DNA of 35,062 nt from Clostridiales bacterium (GCA_015069485.1 SVIM01000019.1:1-35062), one strand, 5' to 3'; counted from the stretch's first letter, positions 7,762 to 15,976 are shown. Program-made: numbers and translations. The notes: generated from the sequence alone by a model not told the origin.

Positions 7762-8124
7762 TTACTTTTTATTTACGAAATTTTTAATTGCTTGGTAGGT
7801 TTGAGGGGATAGGGCGTGCTCCATTTCGCAGGCGTCCCGTTCGGCAATTTCTTCCGCAACGCCCAGCGAAATTAAAAAGCTTTTTAAGGTACAATGCTTG
7901 GTATAAACCGCCTCGGCGTAGGTTGCGCCCTTAGCGGTTAAATAAATATGCAGACCTTCTGCCTCTATTAAATCTTCCGCCTTTAAATTTTTAATAGCCT
8001 TTTGCACGGCAGGCTGTGAAACGCCTATTTTGCGCGCAACGTCTATTTGATGAACGAATTGCTGTTCTTTTGAAAGAAGCAAAATCGCCTCTAAATAATC
8101 TTCCTTTGACTGATTTATAGCCAT
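7762..8124 (-). CDS. MntR/DtxR-family metal-responsive repressor
   Basis: A 120-residue protein with an N-terminal winged helix (QIDVARKIGVSQPAVQKAIKNL) and a short metal-binding and dimerisation domain, without the SH3 domain of longer DtxR proteins. Residues matching B. subtilis MntR metal ligands are present: Asp9, Glu12, His77, Glu100, Glu102 and His103. It probably represses Mn or Fe uptake genes when metal is plentiful. No transporter gene is near. It lies after prfA with a 140-bp gap, so it may have its own promoter, but none is clear. Metal specificity is inferred from these residues only. Confidence 0.85.
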   Translation of the reverse strand: MAINQSKEDYLEAILLLSKEQQFVHQIDVARKIGVSQPAVQKAIKNLKAEDLIEAEGLHIYLTAKGATYAEAVYTKHCTLKSFLISLGVAEEIAERDACEMEHALSPQTYQAIKNFVNKK

Positions 8125-8264
8125 ATATCCCCCTATGAATTAACGCAAAAGCGTTTAGCGAGTATATTTACGCTTTAACTAAACTTGGGCAAAATCTGCC
8201 CTTTACTTTGCGCCCTGTTAACGACGCCCTTTACTTTACAATAAAGATTAAAAGGCAAGGGCTT

Positions 8265-9341
8265 TTACTCGCCTGCAAGAAGACGCTCGCGTTCGGCTAC
8301 TGCCAACGCTTCAATCATCTCTTCAATGTCGCCCATAATAAAGCTATCTAACGAATATAGCGAAAAGCCTATTCTGTGGTCGGTTACACGGCCTTGGGGG
8401 AAGTTGTAGGTACGAATACGCTCCGACCTATCTCCGCGTCCTACAAGGCTTTTTCTGTGCTCGTCAAGCGAAGCTTGGTTCTTTGACTGATAATAGTCGT
8501 AAAGGCGAGAACGGAGAACCTTAAAGGCTTTATCTTTATTTTTAAGCTGGCTTCTTTCGTCCTGACAGGTTACCACTATACCCGTGGGGAAATGCGTTAT
8601 TCTTATTGCGGTTTCGGTTTTGTTTACCTTTTGTCCGCCTGCGCCGGAGGAACGGTATACGTCCACCCTTATATCCTCTTCACGGATTTCCACCTCGACG
8701 TCTTCTGCTTCGGGAAGCACGGCAACGGTTACCGTAGAGGTATGAACCCTGCCCTGCGATTCCGTTTCGGGAACGCGCTGAACGCGATGCACGCCACTTT
8801 CAAATTTAAGCTGCTTGTAAGCGTCCTTGCCCGCAATATTTACCACTACTTCCTTTATACCGCCAAGCTCCGTTTCGTTAATATCGATAACTTCCATCTT
8901 TAAGCGGTGATGCTCGCAGTAGTTTATATACATACGGTATAATTCGTAGGCGAAAAGCGCCGCTTCCTCGCCGCCTGCGCCACCGCGAATTTCCATAATG
9001 CAGTTTCTGTCGTCGTTTTTATCCTTGGGCAAAAGTAAAATTTTAAGCTCGCCCTTAATTTCTTCTATGCGTTGCTTGCAGGAGTAAACTTCTTCTAACA
9101 AAAGCTCCTTCATCTCTTTATCTTCTTCGATTAAAGAGGCTTCTTCCGCATCCTGCATTTGCTTTTGCACGGATAAATATTCTTCGTACTTTTGCGCCGT
9201 TTCGGCAATTTCCGCTTGGTCCTTTGCAATTTTCGTAAATTGAGCAGGATCGGAAATAACGTCAGGGTCGGCAAGCTTTTCCGAAAGCGCAACGTACCTT
9301 GCGTATACGTCGGCTAATTTTGCTAACATTTTGTTTTCCAT
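8265..9341 (-). CDS. prfA: Peptide chain release factor 1
   Basis: RF1 ends translation at UAA and UAG codons. The stop-codon-reading PxT motif is PET (191-193) in the stretch VHRVQRVPETES, and the catalytic GGQ is at 235-237 (SSGAGGQKVNKTE). These features separate it from RF2, which has SPF. The length of 358 is normal. It follows prmC, whose product methylates the GGQ glutamine. The ribosome site before the ATG at 9341 is weak; Met5, preceded by GGAAAAC, is another possible start. Confidence 0.97.
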   Translation of the reverse strand: MENKMLAKLADVYARYVALSEKLADPDVISDPAQFTKIAKDQAEIAETAQKYEEYLSVQKQMQDAEEASLIEEDKEMKELLLEEVYSCKQRIEEIKGELKILLLPKDKNDDRNCIMEIRGGAGGEEAALFAYELYRMYINYCEHHRLKMEVIDINETELGGIKEVVVNIAGKDAYKQLKFESGVHRVQRVPETESQGRVHTSTVTVAVLPEAEDVEVEIREEDIRVDVYRSSGAGGQKVNKTETAIRITHFPTGIVVTCQDERSQLKNKDKAFKVLRSRLYDYYQSKNQASLDEHRKSLVGRGDRSERIRTYNFPQGRVTDHRIGFSLYSLDSFIMGDIEEMIEALAVAERERLLAGE

Positions 9342-9384
9342 ATTACTTTACCATAACTTTACGCCTTTGCGCGCTTTTTAGCGG

Positions 9385-11214
9385 TTAAAAGGCTATTTTT
9401 AAAAACCTGTCTACGCCGGCAAAATCCTTCATAACTATTGCATATTCGCGCTTTTCGAATAAATTAATTATATCGGTTGCCTGATTTTCGCCACACTCTA
9501 AAAGGAGCATTCCGCCCTTTGCAAGATAACGGTGCACGTCCTTTGCTATTCTTCTATAAAAATCCAAGCCGTCTTCACCGCCGTCAAGGGCAACCTTGGG
9601 CTCGTATTCGCGCACTTCCTTTTGTAAATGAGGGATTTCGCTACTCTTTATATAAGGGGGGTTGCAAACGATAAGGTTAAACCTTCCCCTAACCTTGTCG
9701 AATAAATCAGTTTGAACGAAGTTTATGCTTACGCTGTTTAAATTTGCGTTTTCCTTGGCGAGCATAATCGCCGCGTCGGAAACGTCGGCTGCGGTAACTA
9801 AAACGCTTTTATCGGCCAGGTGCTTGGCAACGGAAATTGCAATACAACCGCTACCCGTGCACATATCTAAAATTTTATCGCCTTCTTCTGCCATTTTAAC
9901 TACGGCTTCGGCAAGAATTTCCGTTTCGGGGCGGGGTATTAACGCCCTTTCATCCACCTTTATAGTGCAATCGTAAAATTCGGTATCGCCTATAATATAC
10001 CATAAAGGTCTGCCACCTAAACGCTTTTTAACTATTTCGTCAATTTTCTTTGCTTCGGAAGAGGATACTATAGCTTCTTCCTTAAGCTCGCTACGCTTTT
10101 TATTTAAAACTAAAGCGTATATCCACTCTGCGTCGCTTTCGTCAATGCCGTTTGCTTGGAAAAGCTGTTTGGTTTCGTCCATTTTTTGCGAAAGAACGCC
10201 ACCCGTTACGAATTTTTGCTCGGGCACGGTTTCGTCAGCGTCCATTTCCAACACCTTTTTAAAAGCGGTGATGGCTACTTCAAGCATATCGTCTTCCGGC
10301 TCACGCGTGGTGAATACCCTTTGAATAAGCATACCGGGCGCTTTAAAGATTTTTACGAACCAGTTATCGAACCTTGCTAAAAGCTTTAAAATTTCGTACG
10401 AAACGCCGGCAATTACGGGGAGCAATACGAGCTCTACACCTATTCTTGCAAAGAAAAGCAAAATTGCGTTGGGGATATTTATATCGTTTATGCCGAGCGC
10501 CCAGTTTACGAGTGAAAGCACTACGATATTTATGAACAATACGATAAATAAGAAGGAGGTTCCGCATCTATCGTGAATACGGGTGCAGGATTTAGCGTTT
10601 TCTACCGTAAGCTCTAACCCACGCTCAAAGCAGGTTATAGTTTTGTGCTCTGCGCCGTGATACATATAAAGCCTTTTAATGTCGGGTATAAACAAAATAA
10701 GCGCCATATACGCCAAAAAGATTGCCAGCTTTAAAACGCCTAACACTACGAATTCCCACACCGTACCTGCAAGCGCGGGGAACCAGCCCTTTAGGGTGGA
10801 TACTATAAAGTTAGGCAACACCATAAACAACGCAACCGCCAAAACCACGCCTAATACCGTGGAGATAAAGGCAACTACGTCCATTACGTTTATTTTAAAT
10901 TTTTCTGCAAGCCAAGAGCTTACCTTTCCGGGCTCTTCATCGTCGTCGCCGTAAACTGCGGCGGAGCGCATAAGAGTTTTCGTTCCCCTAACGAGTGAGG
11001 AAATCATATTTACAGTGCCCCTTATAAAAGGGATTTTAGAAAGCTTTTCTACGGTAGGCGTTTTGCTTAAACGCAAGCTTTCTACCTGAATTTCACCGTC
11101 GGGGTCGCGCACGGCGGTTGCCATACACGTTTTACCCATCATCATAACCCCTTCCAGCACGGCTTGTCCGCCAATGTAGGAACAGGTTTTTTTGTCATTT
11201 TTATTTTTTGCCAT
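9385..11214 (-). CDS. prmC: Fusion of a YqhQ-like (DUF1385) membrane domain with PrmC methyltransferase
   Basis: One open frame of 609 residues joins two proteins usually encoded separately. Residues about 10-325 are a DUF1385/YqhQ membrane protein: GGQAVLEGVMMMG, membrane helices near 113-136, 150-177, 220-240 and 250-275, and YHGAEHKTITCFE. Residues about 340-609 are PrmC (HemK), which methylates the glutamine of the release-factor GGQ motif. This half has IPRPETEILAE, the SAM-binding DMCTGSGCIAIS (450-461) and the catalytic NPPY (518-521). There is no stop or frame change at the joint, so the fusion is real in this sequence. prfA, encoding its substrate, is next. YqhQ has no known biochemical role that I can cite. 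A natural fusion would tether PrmC to the membrane. Confidence 0.93.
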   Translation of the reverse strand: MAKNKNDKKTCSYIGGQAVLEGVMMMGKTCMATAVRDPDGEIQVESLRLSKTPTVEKLSKIPFIRGTVNMISSLVRGTKTLMRSAAVYGDDDEEPGKVSSWLAEKFKINVMDVVAFISTVLGVVLAVALFMVLPNFIVSTLKGWFPALAGTVWEFVVLGVLKLAIFLAYMALILFIPDIKRLYMYHGAEHKTITCFERGLELTVENAKSCTRIHDRCGTSFLFIVLFINIVVLSLVNWALGINDINIPNAILLFFARIGVELVLLPVIAGVSYEILKLLARFDNWFVKIFKAPGMLIQRVFTTREPEDDMLEVAITAFKKVLEMDADETVPEQKFVTGGVLSQKMDETKQLFQANGIDESDAEWIYALVLNKKRSELKEEAIVSSSEAKKIDEIVKKRLGGRPLWYIIGDTEFYDCTIKVDERALIPRPETEILAEAVVKMAEEGDKILDMCTGSGCIAISVAKHLADKSVLVTAADVSDAAIMLAKENANLNSVSINFVQTDLFDKVRGRFNLIVCNPPYIKSSEIPHLQKEVREYEPKVALDGGEDGLDFYRRIAKDVHRYLAKGGMLLLECGENQATDIINLFEKREYAIVMKDFAGVDRFLKIAF

Positions 11215-11288
11215 ATTTTAGTTTTGCCTTATTTTTCGTTTTTATTTAGGTTATGCCACAAAATTATAAGCGATAACCTTTATTTAGC

Positions 11289-11322
11289 AAAAAAAAGAGC
11301 TCCGTTAAATATGCGGAGCCAA
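11289..11322 (-). terminator. Intrinsic terminator after rpmE
   Basis: On the minus strand GGCTCCG (11320-11314) pairs with CGGAGC (11304-11299) and is followed by a run of eight T. A second small hairpin (accgc-gttat-gcggt) lies just before it. It would stop rpmE transcripts before the yqhQ-prmC gene, at least in part. Confidence 0.75.
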
Positions 11323-11355
11323 TTTTTTTGGATAAACCGCATAACGCGGTGTTGA

Positions 11356-11559
11356 TTAAATGCCGTATCTTTTTTTGAACTTATCTACGCGGCCGCCGGT
11401 ATCAACAAGTTTTTGCTTGCCGGTAAAGAAGGGGTGACACTTGTTGCAAATATCAACCTTTAAGGTTTCTACCTTTTTGGTAGTGCCGGTTTTAAAAGTT
11501 TGACCACAAGCGCAAACAACCGTTACTTCGTGATAATCGGGATGTATTTCGGGTTTCAT
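11356..11559 (-). CDS. rpmE: 50S ribosomal protein L31, zinc-binding type
   Basis: L31 binds at the central protuberance of the large subunit. This is the C+ form: Cys16 and Cys18 (CAC) and Cys38 and Cys41 (CNKC) can hold one zinc. [20 protein letters not shown] is the typical C-terminus. Organisms with the zinc form often also carry a zinc-free copy made under zinc starvation, but none is in this window. The start is ATG with GAGGTGA upstream and a clear promoter at 11597-11626. Confidence 0.97.
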   Translation of the reverse strand: MKPEIHPDYHEVTVVCACGQTFKTGTTKKVETLKVDICNKCHPFFTGKQKLVDTGGRVDKFKKRYGI

Positions 11560-11596
11560 TTTTTCACCTCGCTAATATTTCTTCTAATGCTAAATT

Positions 11597-11626
11597 ATTA
11601 TATACCAAAATCCACCTTTAAGTCAA
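11597..11626 (-). promoter_or_regulatory. Promoter of rpmE
   Basis: The -35 box is TTGACT (11626-11621), the spacer 18 bp and the -10 box TATAAT (11602-11597), all on the minus strand. The leader would be about 31 nt. Confidence 0.7.
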
Positions 11627-11676
11627 TTGTTTTTTTCTCTCTAATCGTAAATAAAATTTATTTTTTGAGTTTTTAG

Positions 11677-11705
11677 TTGCCAATTAGCGCAAATTATCGT
11701 ATAAT
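11677..11705 (+). promoter_or_regulatory. Promoter of the MDR gene, overlapping its ribosome site
   Basis: TTGCCA (11677-11682), a 17-bp spacer and TATAAT (11700-11705). The only Shine-Dalgarno-like sequence, GGAG, is at 11706-11709, between the -10 box and the predicted start site (about 11712). The transcript would therefore begin about 3 nt before the ATG and lack that site. It is divergent to the rpmE promoter. Confidence 0.7.
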
Positions 11706-11714
11706 GGAGATGAT

Positions 11715-12737
11715 ATGGATAAGTGGACGTTAATAGGGCCCTCTGCCCTTATAAAAAATGAACAACAGGAAAGCACGGTTTTAGAAGGTCAAGTTAAGGT
11801 TAAAATAACTAACGTTTTGCTAACCGCGTTTGATTCGCTAATTTATGGCGGACTTATAGAAGCTGATTTTCCCATCACACCCGGAAGATGCGCCGTTGGC
11901 ATTATTACCGAGGTTGGCGCAAATTGCTACGGCGTTGCCGTTGGCGACAGGGTTTATATGCAAGCCGCTAAATGCTGCGGTCAATGCTTTGCCTGCAAAA
12001 GCGGAAAGGAAGAAAATTGCACGGAAATTAAAATTGCCGGCAAGGATTTTGACGGATTTTTACGCGACTTTGTGGTTTGTGATTATAGCGAGGTTTACGT
12101 TTTACCCGATTCCGTTGACGATTTCCACGCCCTTTGCATTGAATACGTTGCGCTTGCACAAAGCATTTACGACAGACTTAATTTAACGGCAGGTCAGCGC
12201 GTTGCCGTTATCGGTGGAAGGCTTTTAGGCAACGTTATTTCGCAGGTATTGCAGTACCATAAGGTTATTCCTATCGTCGTTGACAATAACCAAAACAACA
12301 GGGATTTGGCGCAAAAGACGGGCGCTTGCTACACCTTTTCTGCCGACGACGACCTTGTTAGAAGCGTAGAAGAAGCCACTTGCGGACATATGTGCGACGC
12401 GGCTATTTACAACACCTCCTCAAGGCTTTCCCCCTCTATTGCAACGAGAATCGTTTCTAACAACAGGGAAATTGTTTTAGGCGGTTTTTCCAACGTTAAC
12501 TTTGCTATAAACGCGCACGATATAGTAGATAAACAGCTTTCCCTTTACGGGCTTTCTAACGGCTACGGCTATATTTCTACGGCAATAAATATGCTTGTGC
12601 ACGGCGCGGTGAAAATTGATATTTTCGATAAGCAGGTATTAACGGATTTCGACCCTATCGAATACTTTAAGGCAAAACTTGCCTCTGCGCAAACCTCTAA
12701 CTACCCCGGTATGATTATTTTTAAAATGATACTTTAA
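11715..12737 (+). CDS. Zinc-containing alcohol dehydrogenase-like (MDR) protein without catalytic zinc ligands
   Basis: A medium-chain dehydrogenase/reductase of 340 residues. The structural zinc site is intact: Cys88, Cys91, Cys94 and Cys102 in the spacing C-x2-C-x2-C-x7-C. The catalytic zinc site is not. The usual GxCxTD cysteine is replaced (LLTAFDSL, near 37), and GHE is replaced by GRC (57-59). The nucleotide-binding glycine loop is IGGRLLG (166-172) rather than GxGxxG, with Asp193 at the end of the second strand favouring NAD(H). It resembles sugar-nucleotide-linked or polyol members of the family in overall shape, but its activity may be altered or lost. The ATG lies almost at the predicted transcription start. 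The true reaction is unknown. Confidence 0.8.
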   Translation: MDKWTLIGPSALIKNEQQESTVLEGQVKVKITNVLLTAFDSLIYGGLIEADFPITPGRCAVGIITEVGANCYGVAVGDRVYMQAAKCCGQCFACKSGKEENCTEIKIAGKDFDGFLRDFVVCDYSEVYVLPDSVDDFHALCIEYVALAQSIYDRLNLTAGQRVAVIGGRLLGNVISQVLQYHKVIPIVVDNNQNNRDLAQKTGACYTFSADDDLVRSVEEATCGHMCDAAIYNTSSRLSPSIATRIVSNNREIVLGGFSNVNFAINAHDIVDKQLSLYGLSNGYGYISTAINMLVHGAVKIDIFDKQVLTDFDPIEYFKAKLASAQTSNYPGMIIFKMIL

Positions 12738-12743
12738 TAATAC

Positions 12744-12770
12744 GGCGTTTGCTTTATGCGAACGCCTATT
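12744..12770 (+). terminator. Weak terminator after the MDR gene
   Basis: GGCGTT (12744-12749) pairs with AACGCC (12761-12766), with partial pairing inside. The T run is short (tattt). The hairpin resembles the one at 13491-13524 in sequence. Confidence 0.45.
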
Positions 12771-12917
12771 TAAGTAGCCTTTGCGCTAAAAGAGTAGGGA
12801 ATATTATTATTGAATTAACCGATATAAGCGACGCTTAAGCTTGCGTTTGCAACTAAAATTAAGGGCTTTAAAAAAAGCGGTTACAAAGCCTTTTGCGTTA
12901 TATTAAGGAGTATTTTT

Positions 12918-13415
12918 ATGAAACTTTTAATTGCATCCGATATACACGGCTCGGCAAAATGGTGCCAGCTTTTAATTGACGCTTTTAAGCGTGAAAACGC
13001 CGATAAATTAGTTTTGCTTGGCGATATTTTGTATCACGGACCGAGAAATCCTTTGCCCGACGAATATAATCCGCAAAGGGTTGCCGAGCTTTTAGGGCAG
13101 GTTAAAGAAGCAATTATTTGCGTAAGGGGCAACTGCGACGCCGAGGTGGACCAGCTTATTTTGCCCTTCCCCGTGCTTTGCGAATACGGCGTAATAAGCG
13201 ACGGAATAACTAATATTTACCTTTCGCACGGGCATAGGGAAATTCCCCCTCTTCTTCCCTCGGAAGTATATATTACCGGCCATACGCACGTCCCCGTAGA
13301 TGAATTTATTCCTTTTAGGCACCTTAACCCCGGCTCGGTTTCCCTTCCTAAAGAAAACAGCAAAAACGGCTATATTCTTTACGAAAACGGCGAATTTGAA
13401 TTTAAGGCTTTATAA
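12918..13415 (+). CDS. yfcE: YfcE/MJ0936-type metallophosphodiesterase
   Basis: A calcineurin-like metal-dependent phosphodiesterase of 165 residues. All metal and catalytic motifs are present: SDIHG (Asp8, His10), LLGDI (Asp36), RGNCD (Asn72), LSHGH (His104) and GHTH (His122, His124). HLNPGSVSLP near the end is typical of YfcE. The family hydrolyses phosphodiesters in vitro; its natural substrate is unsettled. The start is ATG preceded by AAGGAG. The 180 bp upstream hold only the weak terminator of the preceding gene. Confidence 0.92.
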   Translation: MKLLIASDIHGSAKWCQLLIDAFKRENADKLVLLGDILYHGPRNPLPDEYNPQRVAELLGQVKEAIICVRGNCDAEVDQLILPFPVLCEYGVISDGITNIYLSHGHREIPPLLPSEVYITGHTHVPVDEFIPFRHLNPGSVSLPKENSKNGYILYENGEFEFKAL

Positions 13416-13438
13416 GCTTTTAATATACCGAATAAAAA

Positions 13439-13472
13439 TAGCCGACTGCAAAAATTACAGTCGGCTAAAAAT
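13439..13472 (+). terminator. Hairpin after the phosphodiesterase gene
   Basis: TAGCCGACTG (13439-13448) pairs perfectly with CAGTCGGCTA (13458-13467). The following sequence, AAAATTTTG, gives only a short U tract. It may be the first of two tandem terminators. Confidence 0.6.
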
Positions 13473-13490
13473 TTTGTTAAAGCGTAAATA

Positions 13491-13530
13491 AAATACGGCG
13501 TTGCTTTATAGCAACGCCGTATTTTTTAAT
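13491..13530. terminator. Strong bidirectional terminator between convergent genes
   Basis: A 14-bp perfect stem, AAATACGGCGTTGC (13491-13504) with GCAACGCCGTATTT (13511-13524), has a 6-nt loop and a T run on the plus side. It separates the plus-strand phosphodiesterase gene from the minus-strand small membrane gene ending at 13535. Confidence 0.85.
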
Positions 13531-13534
13531 TGAA

Positions 13535-13774
13535 TTATTCTGCTAAAATAAGGTGACCTTTTAAAATAAGATATACAAGGTCGATAACGCAAAGAATCCA
13601 ACCCCAACCTACGCATACGAAAAGTATAAATACTACGATATGCACAAGGCTTTTGGTTTTAAGCATAACGCTTAATCTTACTAATAATTCTACTATCCAA
13701 CCTATGAAAGGGAGAATAAGAAGAATTACTTTAATTAAAGTGGATTGACTGTTAAACCATTTATCAAATGCCAT
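13535..13774 (-). CDS. Small membrane protein, paralogue 2
   Basis: A 79-residue protein with two predicted membrane helices (about 13-35 and 44-72). Its first half, WFNSQSTLIKVILLILPFIGW, is clearly related to that of the next gene upstream (WFNKQSRLIQIILLLIP), with a shared Arg after the first helix. I know similar proteins only as uncharacterised Clostridia sequences. It is the second gene of a two-gene unit 32 bp after its paralogue, with its own AAAGGAG. The Trp-rich start and single internal charges might suit a membrane-inserted peptide, immunity protein or regulator, but nothing seen decides between these. Confidence 0.8.
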   Translation of the reverse strand: MAFDKWFNSQSTLIKVILLILPFIGWIVELLVRLSVMLKTKSLVHIVVFILFVCVGWGWILCVIDLVYLILKGHLILAE

Positions 13775-13806
13775 TGGTATATTTCTCCTTTAAATTTATT
13801 TGTTTA

Positions 13807-14031
13807 TTATTGAAGGAAAAGCTTTTTAAAGAGAATTACCCAAAGAAGGTCTAACCAACCGATAATAATACCGGAAGGAATAGTTACTAAGATACAAATA
13901 ATTAATCTTAATAATCCCTTTTGTTTAAGCCAGGTTGACCATCTTACTACAATTTCCGTAATCCAGTTAATACCGGGGATAAGAAGTAAAATGATTTGGA
14001 TAAGTCTGCTTTGTTTGTTGAACCACGTCAT
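13807..14031 (-). CDS. Small membrane protein, paralogue 1
   Basis: A 74-residue protein with two membrane helices (about 11-30 and 42-70). Motifs shared with the neighbour are W-F-N-x-Q-S, L-I-x-I-I-L-L, W-I-x-E and V-R, and the second helix contains GWLDLLWVILF. The tandem pair came from a duplication. It is first in the unit, 24 nt after a predicted start site, and its promoter contains a perfect palindrome. Function unknown. Confidence 0.8.
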   Translation of the reverse strand: MTWFNKQSRLIQIILLLIPGINWITEIVVRWSTWLKQKGLLRLIICILVTIPSGIIIGWLDLLWVILFKKLFLQ

Positions 14032-14061
14032 AATTTACTCTCCTTTTTATTTATTATATAT

Positions 14062-14089
14062 ATTATAACATATTTATTAAATATGTCAA
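14062..14089 (-). promoter_or_regulatory. Promoter with embedded palindromic operator for the 2-TM gene pair
   Basis: TTGACA (14089-14084), a 16-bp spacer and TATAAT (14067-14062) on the minus strand. The spacer holds the perfect inverted repeat CATATTTA-T-TAAATATG (14069-14085). A symmetric site between -35 and -10 is a classic place for a dimeric repressor. Its identity is unknown. Confidence 0.7.
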
Positions 14090-14152
14090 TATCAAAATAA
14101 AAAATTAACAAATAAATTTTTAACAAGTAATATCCGCGCCTTTTTAAGTTAT

Positions 14153-14989
14153 TTAATGCACTTCAACCATAAATAAGTATAAATCCTCGTACCCTGCACA
14201 ATGCTTAAAGGATACTCCGCCGATATCCTTCCAAGAGAACCAACCGGGCTTCATAACGTCGATAGCTTCTATTTTAACGGCTACGTAATTATTATAAGTG
14301 CCTAAATATTCCCATACGGCAATACCTTCTTCGGTGTAGCTTGTAGTTACACCGTGCTGTTCGGCACAGTATTCGTTGTACCATTTCGCAAACTCTTGCT
14401 TAATAGCCTTTTCTATAACGGCGTTTAAGCTTTCGGGGTTAAGCGGACTTGCTTGGTAATCAGCGTTTCCTTCGCCGTCGTTATAATAATACGCTATATT
14501 TAGTAAATCTTCCTTTGTAATTAAACCGTCTTCGTAAACCTTTTCTAAGGTTAAGGGTTGGCTAATTTCGGTTACGGTTACTTCAACCTCAGGCTCTTGC
14601 TTTTCGTCTGCCAGCTGACTTTCTAACTCTTGAATATATACTTCTAAATCTTCGACAACTTGGTCGTTTTTATTTTTATATTCATTGTATTCAAAATTCA
14701 ATTCGTTCAACTGTTGCTGAAGCTGAGCAAGACTATTTGATAATTGCTCTAAATCAACGCTATCTTCCTTTAAATCGGCGTTTTCTTCTTCCAATTCCGT
14801 AATTTGCGCTTCCTTTTCGCTAACGGCAGTTTGTAAATTTTGGTTTTGCGTTTTAAGCTGCGTTATTTTTTGTTCCAATTCAGTTACGCGTGCTTGCATA
14901 TTGTTATTTGCGCAAGCAGAAACGACCACAATGCCACAAAGCACTGTTGCGCACAAAAGCGCCGTTAAAATTTTTGTAAAATGCTTCAT
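14153..14989 (-). CDS. Coiled-coil surface lipoprotein of unknown function
   Basis: The N-terminus is a lipoprotein signal: basic KHFTK, a hydrophobic stretch, then VSAC with Cys26 as the lipidation site. Residues about 33-130 are a long heptad-type coiled coil rich in Leu, Glu, Gln and Lys (VTELEQKITQLKTQNQNLQ). A globular domain of about 140 residues follows, with LTLEKVYEDGLITKEDLLNI and several Trp and Tyr. I do not recognise the domain. The product is likely anchored on the outer face of the membrane. The start is ATG after AGGAGG. The gene is flanked by AT-rich gaps and appears to be transcribed alone. Confidence 0.85.
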   Translation of the reverse strand: MKHFTKILTALLCATVLCGIVVVSACANNNMQARVTELEQKITQLKTQNQNLQTAVSEKEAQITELEEENADLKEDSVDLEQLSNSLAQLQQQLNELNFEYNEYKNKNDQVVEDLEVYIQELESQLADEKQEPEVEVTVTEISQPLTLEKVYEDGLITKEDLLNIAYYYNDGEGNADYQASPLNPESLNAVIEKAIKQEFAKWYNEYCAEQHGVTTSYTEEGIAVWEYLGTYNNYVAVKIEAIDVMKPGWFSWKDIGGVSFKHCAGYEDLYLFMVEVH

Positions 14990-15120
14990 TTTTTCCTCCT
15001 TAAAAAATATTTACTATTATATAGAGCACCTTGCGGAAGTGAATTAATATGTTTTTGCGCTTAATTTTTTATAACCGCAAATAAAATAAAAACGATAAGC
15101 TGCCCTATTTATAATATCTC

Positions 15121-15149
15121 ATATTAGTATAATACTATATAAAGTTCAA
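15121..15149 (-). promoter_or_regulatory. Possible promoter of the lipoprotein gene
   Basis: TTGAAC (15149-15144), a 17-bp spacer and TAATAT (15126-15121). The neighbourhood is AT-rich and offers a second pairing (TTGCTA with TATTAT). The leader would be about 125 nt. Confidence 0.4.
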
Positions 15150-15174
15150 TTTAGCAATAGATTTTTTAACTTTT

Positions 15175-15921
15175 TTAAAATTTTTTAATTTTTTTAACTT
15201 TTTTTGCAGATATTTTGTTATTTACCCTTAAAAGCGCTATTGCGCAAGTAAAACAGCTTATGCAAATTATAAACTGAACTATTATAACCACTATAAACTG
15301 GTTTAAAAGAATTGATGCCACAACCAAAATTATATGTAATACGGCAAGCGACAAAAAGCATACCTGCGCTTTATAAACGCTTGGAAGGGCCGTAGCTTTG
15401 TTCAATAAAAAATCGGCTACGCCGTAGGCTGCTTTATGCAAATTTTTTATTGCTACTCGGCAAAAAAAGGCGTAGGCACAAACGACGCAAATAAACGCAA
15501 CGGCAACCCAAAGATGATAACCGCTTATAAGTAATAAAAAACTTAACGAAAGCAAGATTATTAATATAACGAAGGCGACGTTTTCTAGCGCATTTAATAA
15601 AGTTGCCAGGCGTTTTAGCGCAAATATTATGCGGTTATTGCCTTTTACTGCATAACGATATATTTGCCACGCAAAAACGAGCAATACGCTGTAAAAGAAA
15701 AGCGGGAATATATATAAAGGAATAACCGTTACTAATAAAAACAATATAACAGTATTCCAAGTAAATTCGTGCTCGGTAAGGGGCTGAACGAGGTAAAGCA
15801 CGTTAAAATAAAATATTAATATAAAAATACCCGCTAATAAAGTTAGCGTAGAAAGTATGCAAATTAACAAATAATTTTTACTTTTAAATGCGTTTAGCAC
15901 GTCTTGTACTTTTACTTCCAT
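15175..15921 (-). CDS. Six-helix membrane protein of unknown function
   Basis: The 248-residue product has hydrophobic segments at about 17-45, 55-88, 112-133, 136-156, 184-205 and 207-232, and a very basic tail (KISAKKVKKIKKF) that should face the cytoplasm. No conserved motif is recognised. The start is ATG after AAGGGGG, 20 nt from the predicted transcription start. It is transcribed away from the small RNA gene at 16074 from a back-to-back promoter. Confidence 0.8.
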   Translation of the reverse strand: MEVKVQDVLNAFKSKNYLLICILSTLTLLAGIFILIFYFNVLYLVQPLTEHEFTWNTVILFLLVTVIPLYIFPLFFYSVLLVFAWQIYRYAVKGNNRIIFALKRLATLLNALENVAFVILIILLSLSFLLLISGYHLWVAVAFICVVCAYAFFCRVAIKNLHKAAYGVADFLLNKATALPSVYKAQVCFLSLAVLHIILVVASILLNQFIVVIIVQFIICISCFTCAIALLRVNNKISAKKVKKIKKF

Positions 15922-15947
15922 AACAACCCCCTTTATATTTTACAAAA

Positions 15948-15976
15948 ATATTAACATCTTTTGTTTTTATTGTCAA
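15948..15976 (-). promoter_or_regulatory. Promoter of the six-helix protein at 15175-15921
   Basis: TTGACA (15976-15971), a 17-bp spacer and TAATAT (15953-15948) on the minus strand. Confidence 0.7.
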
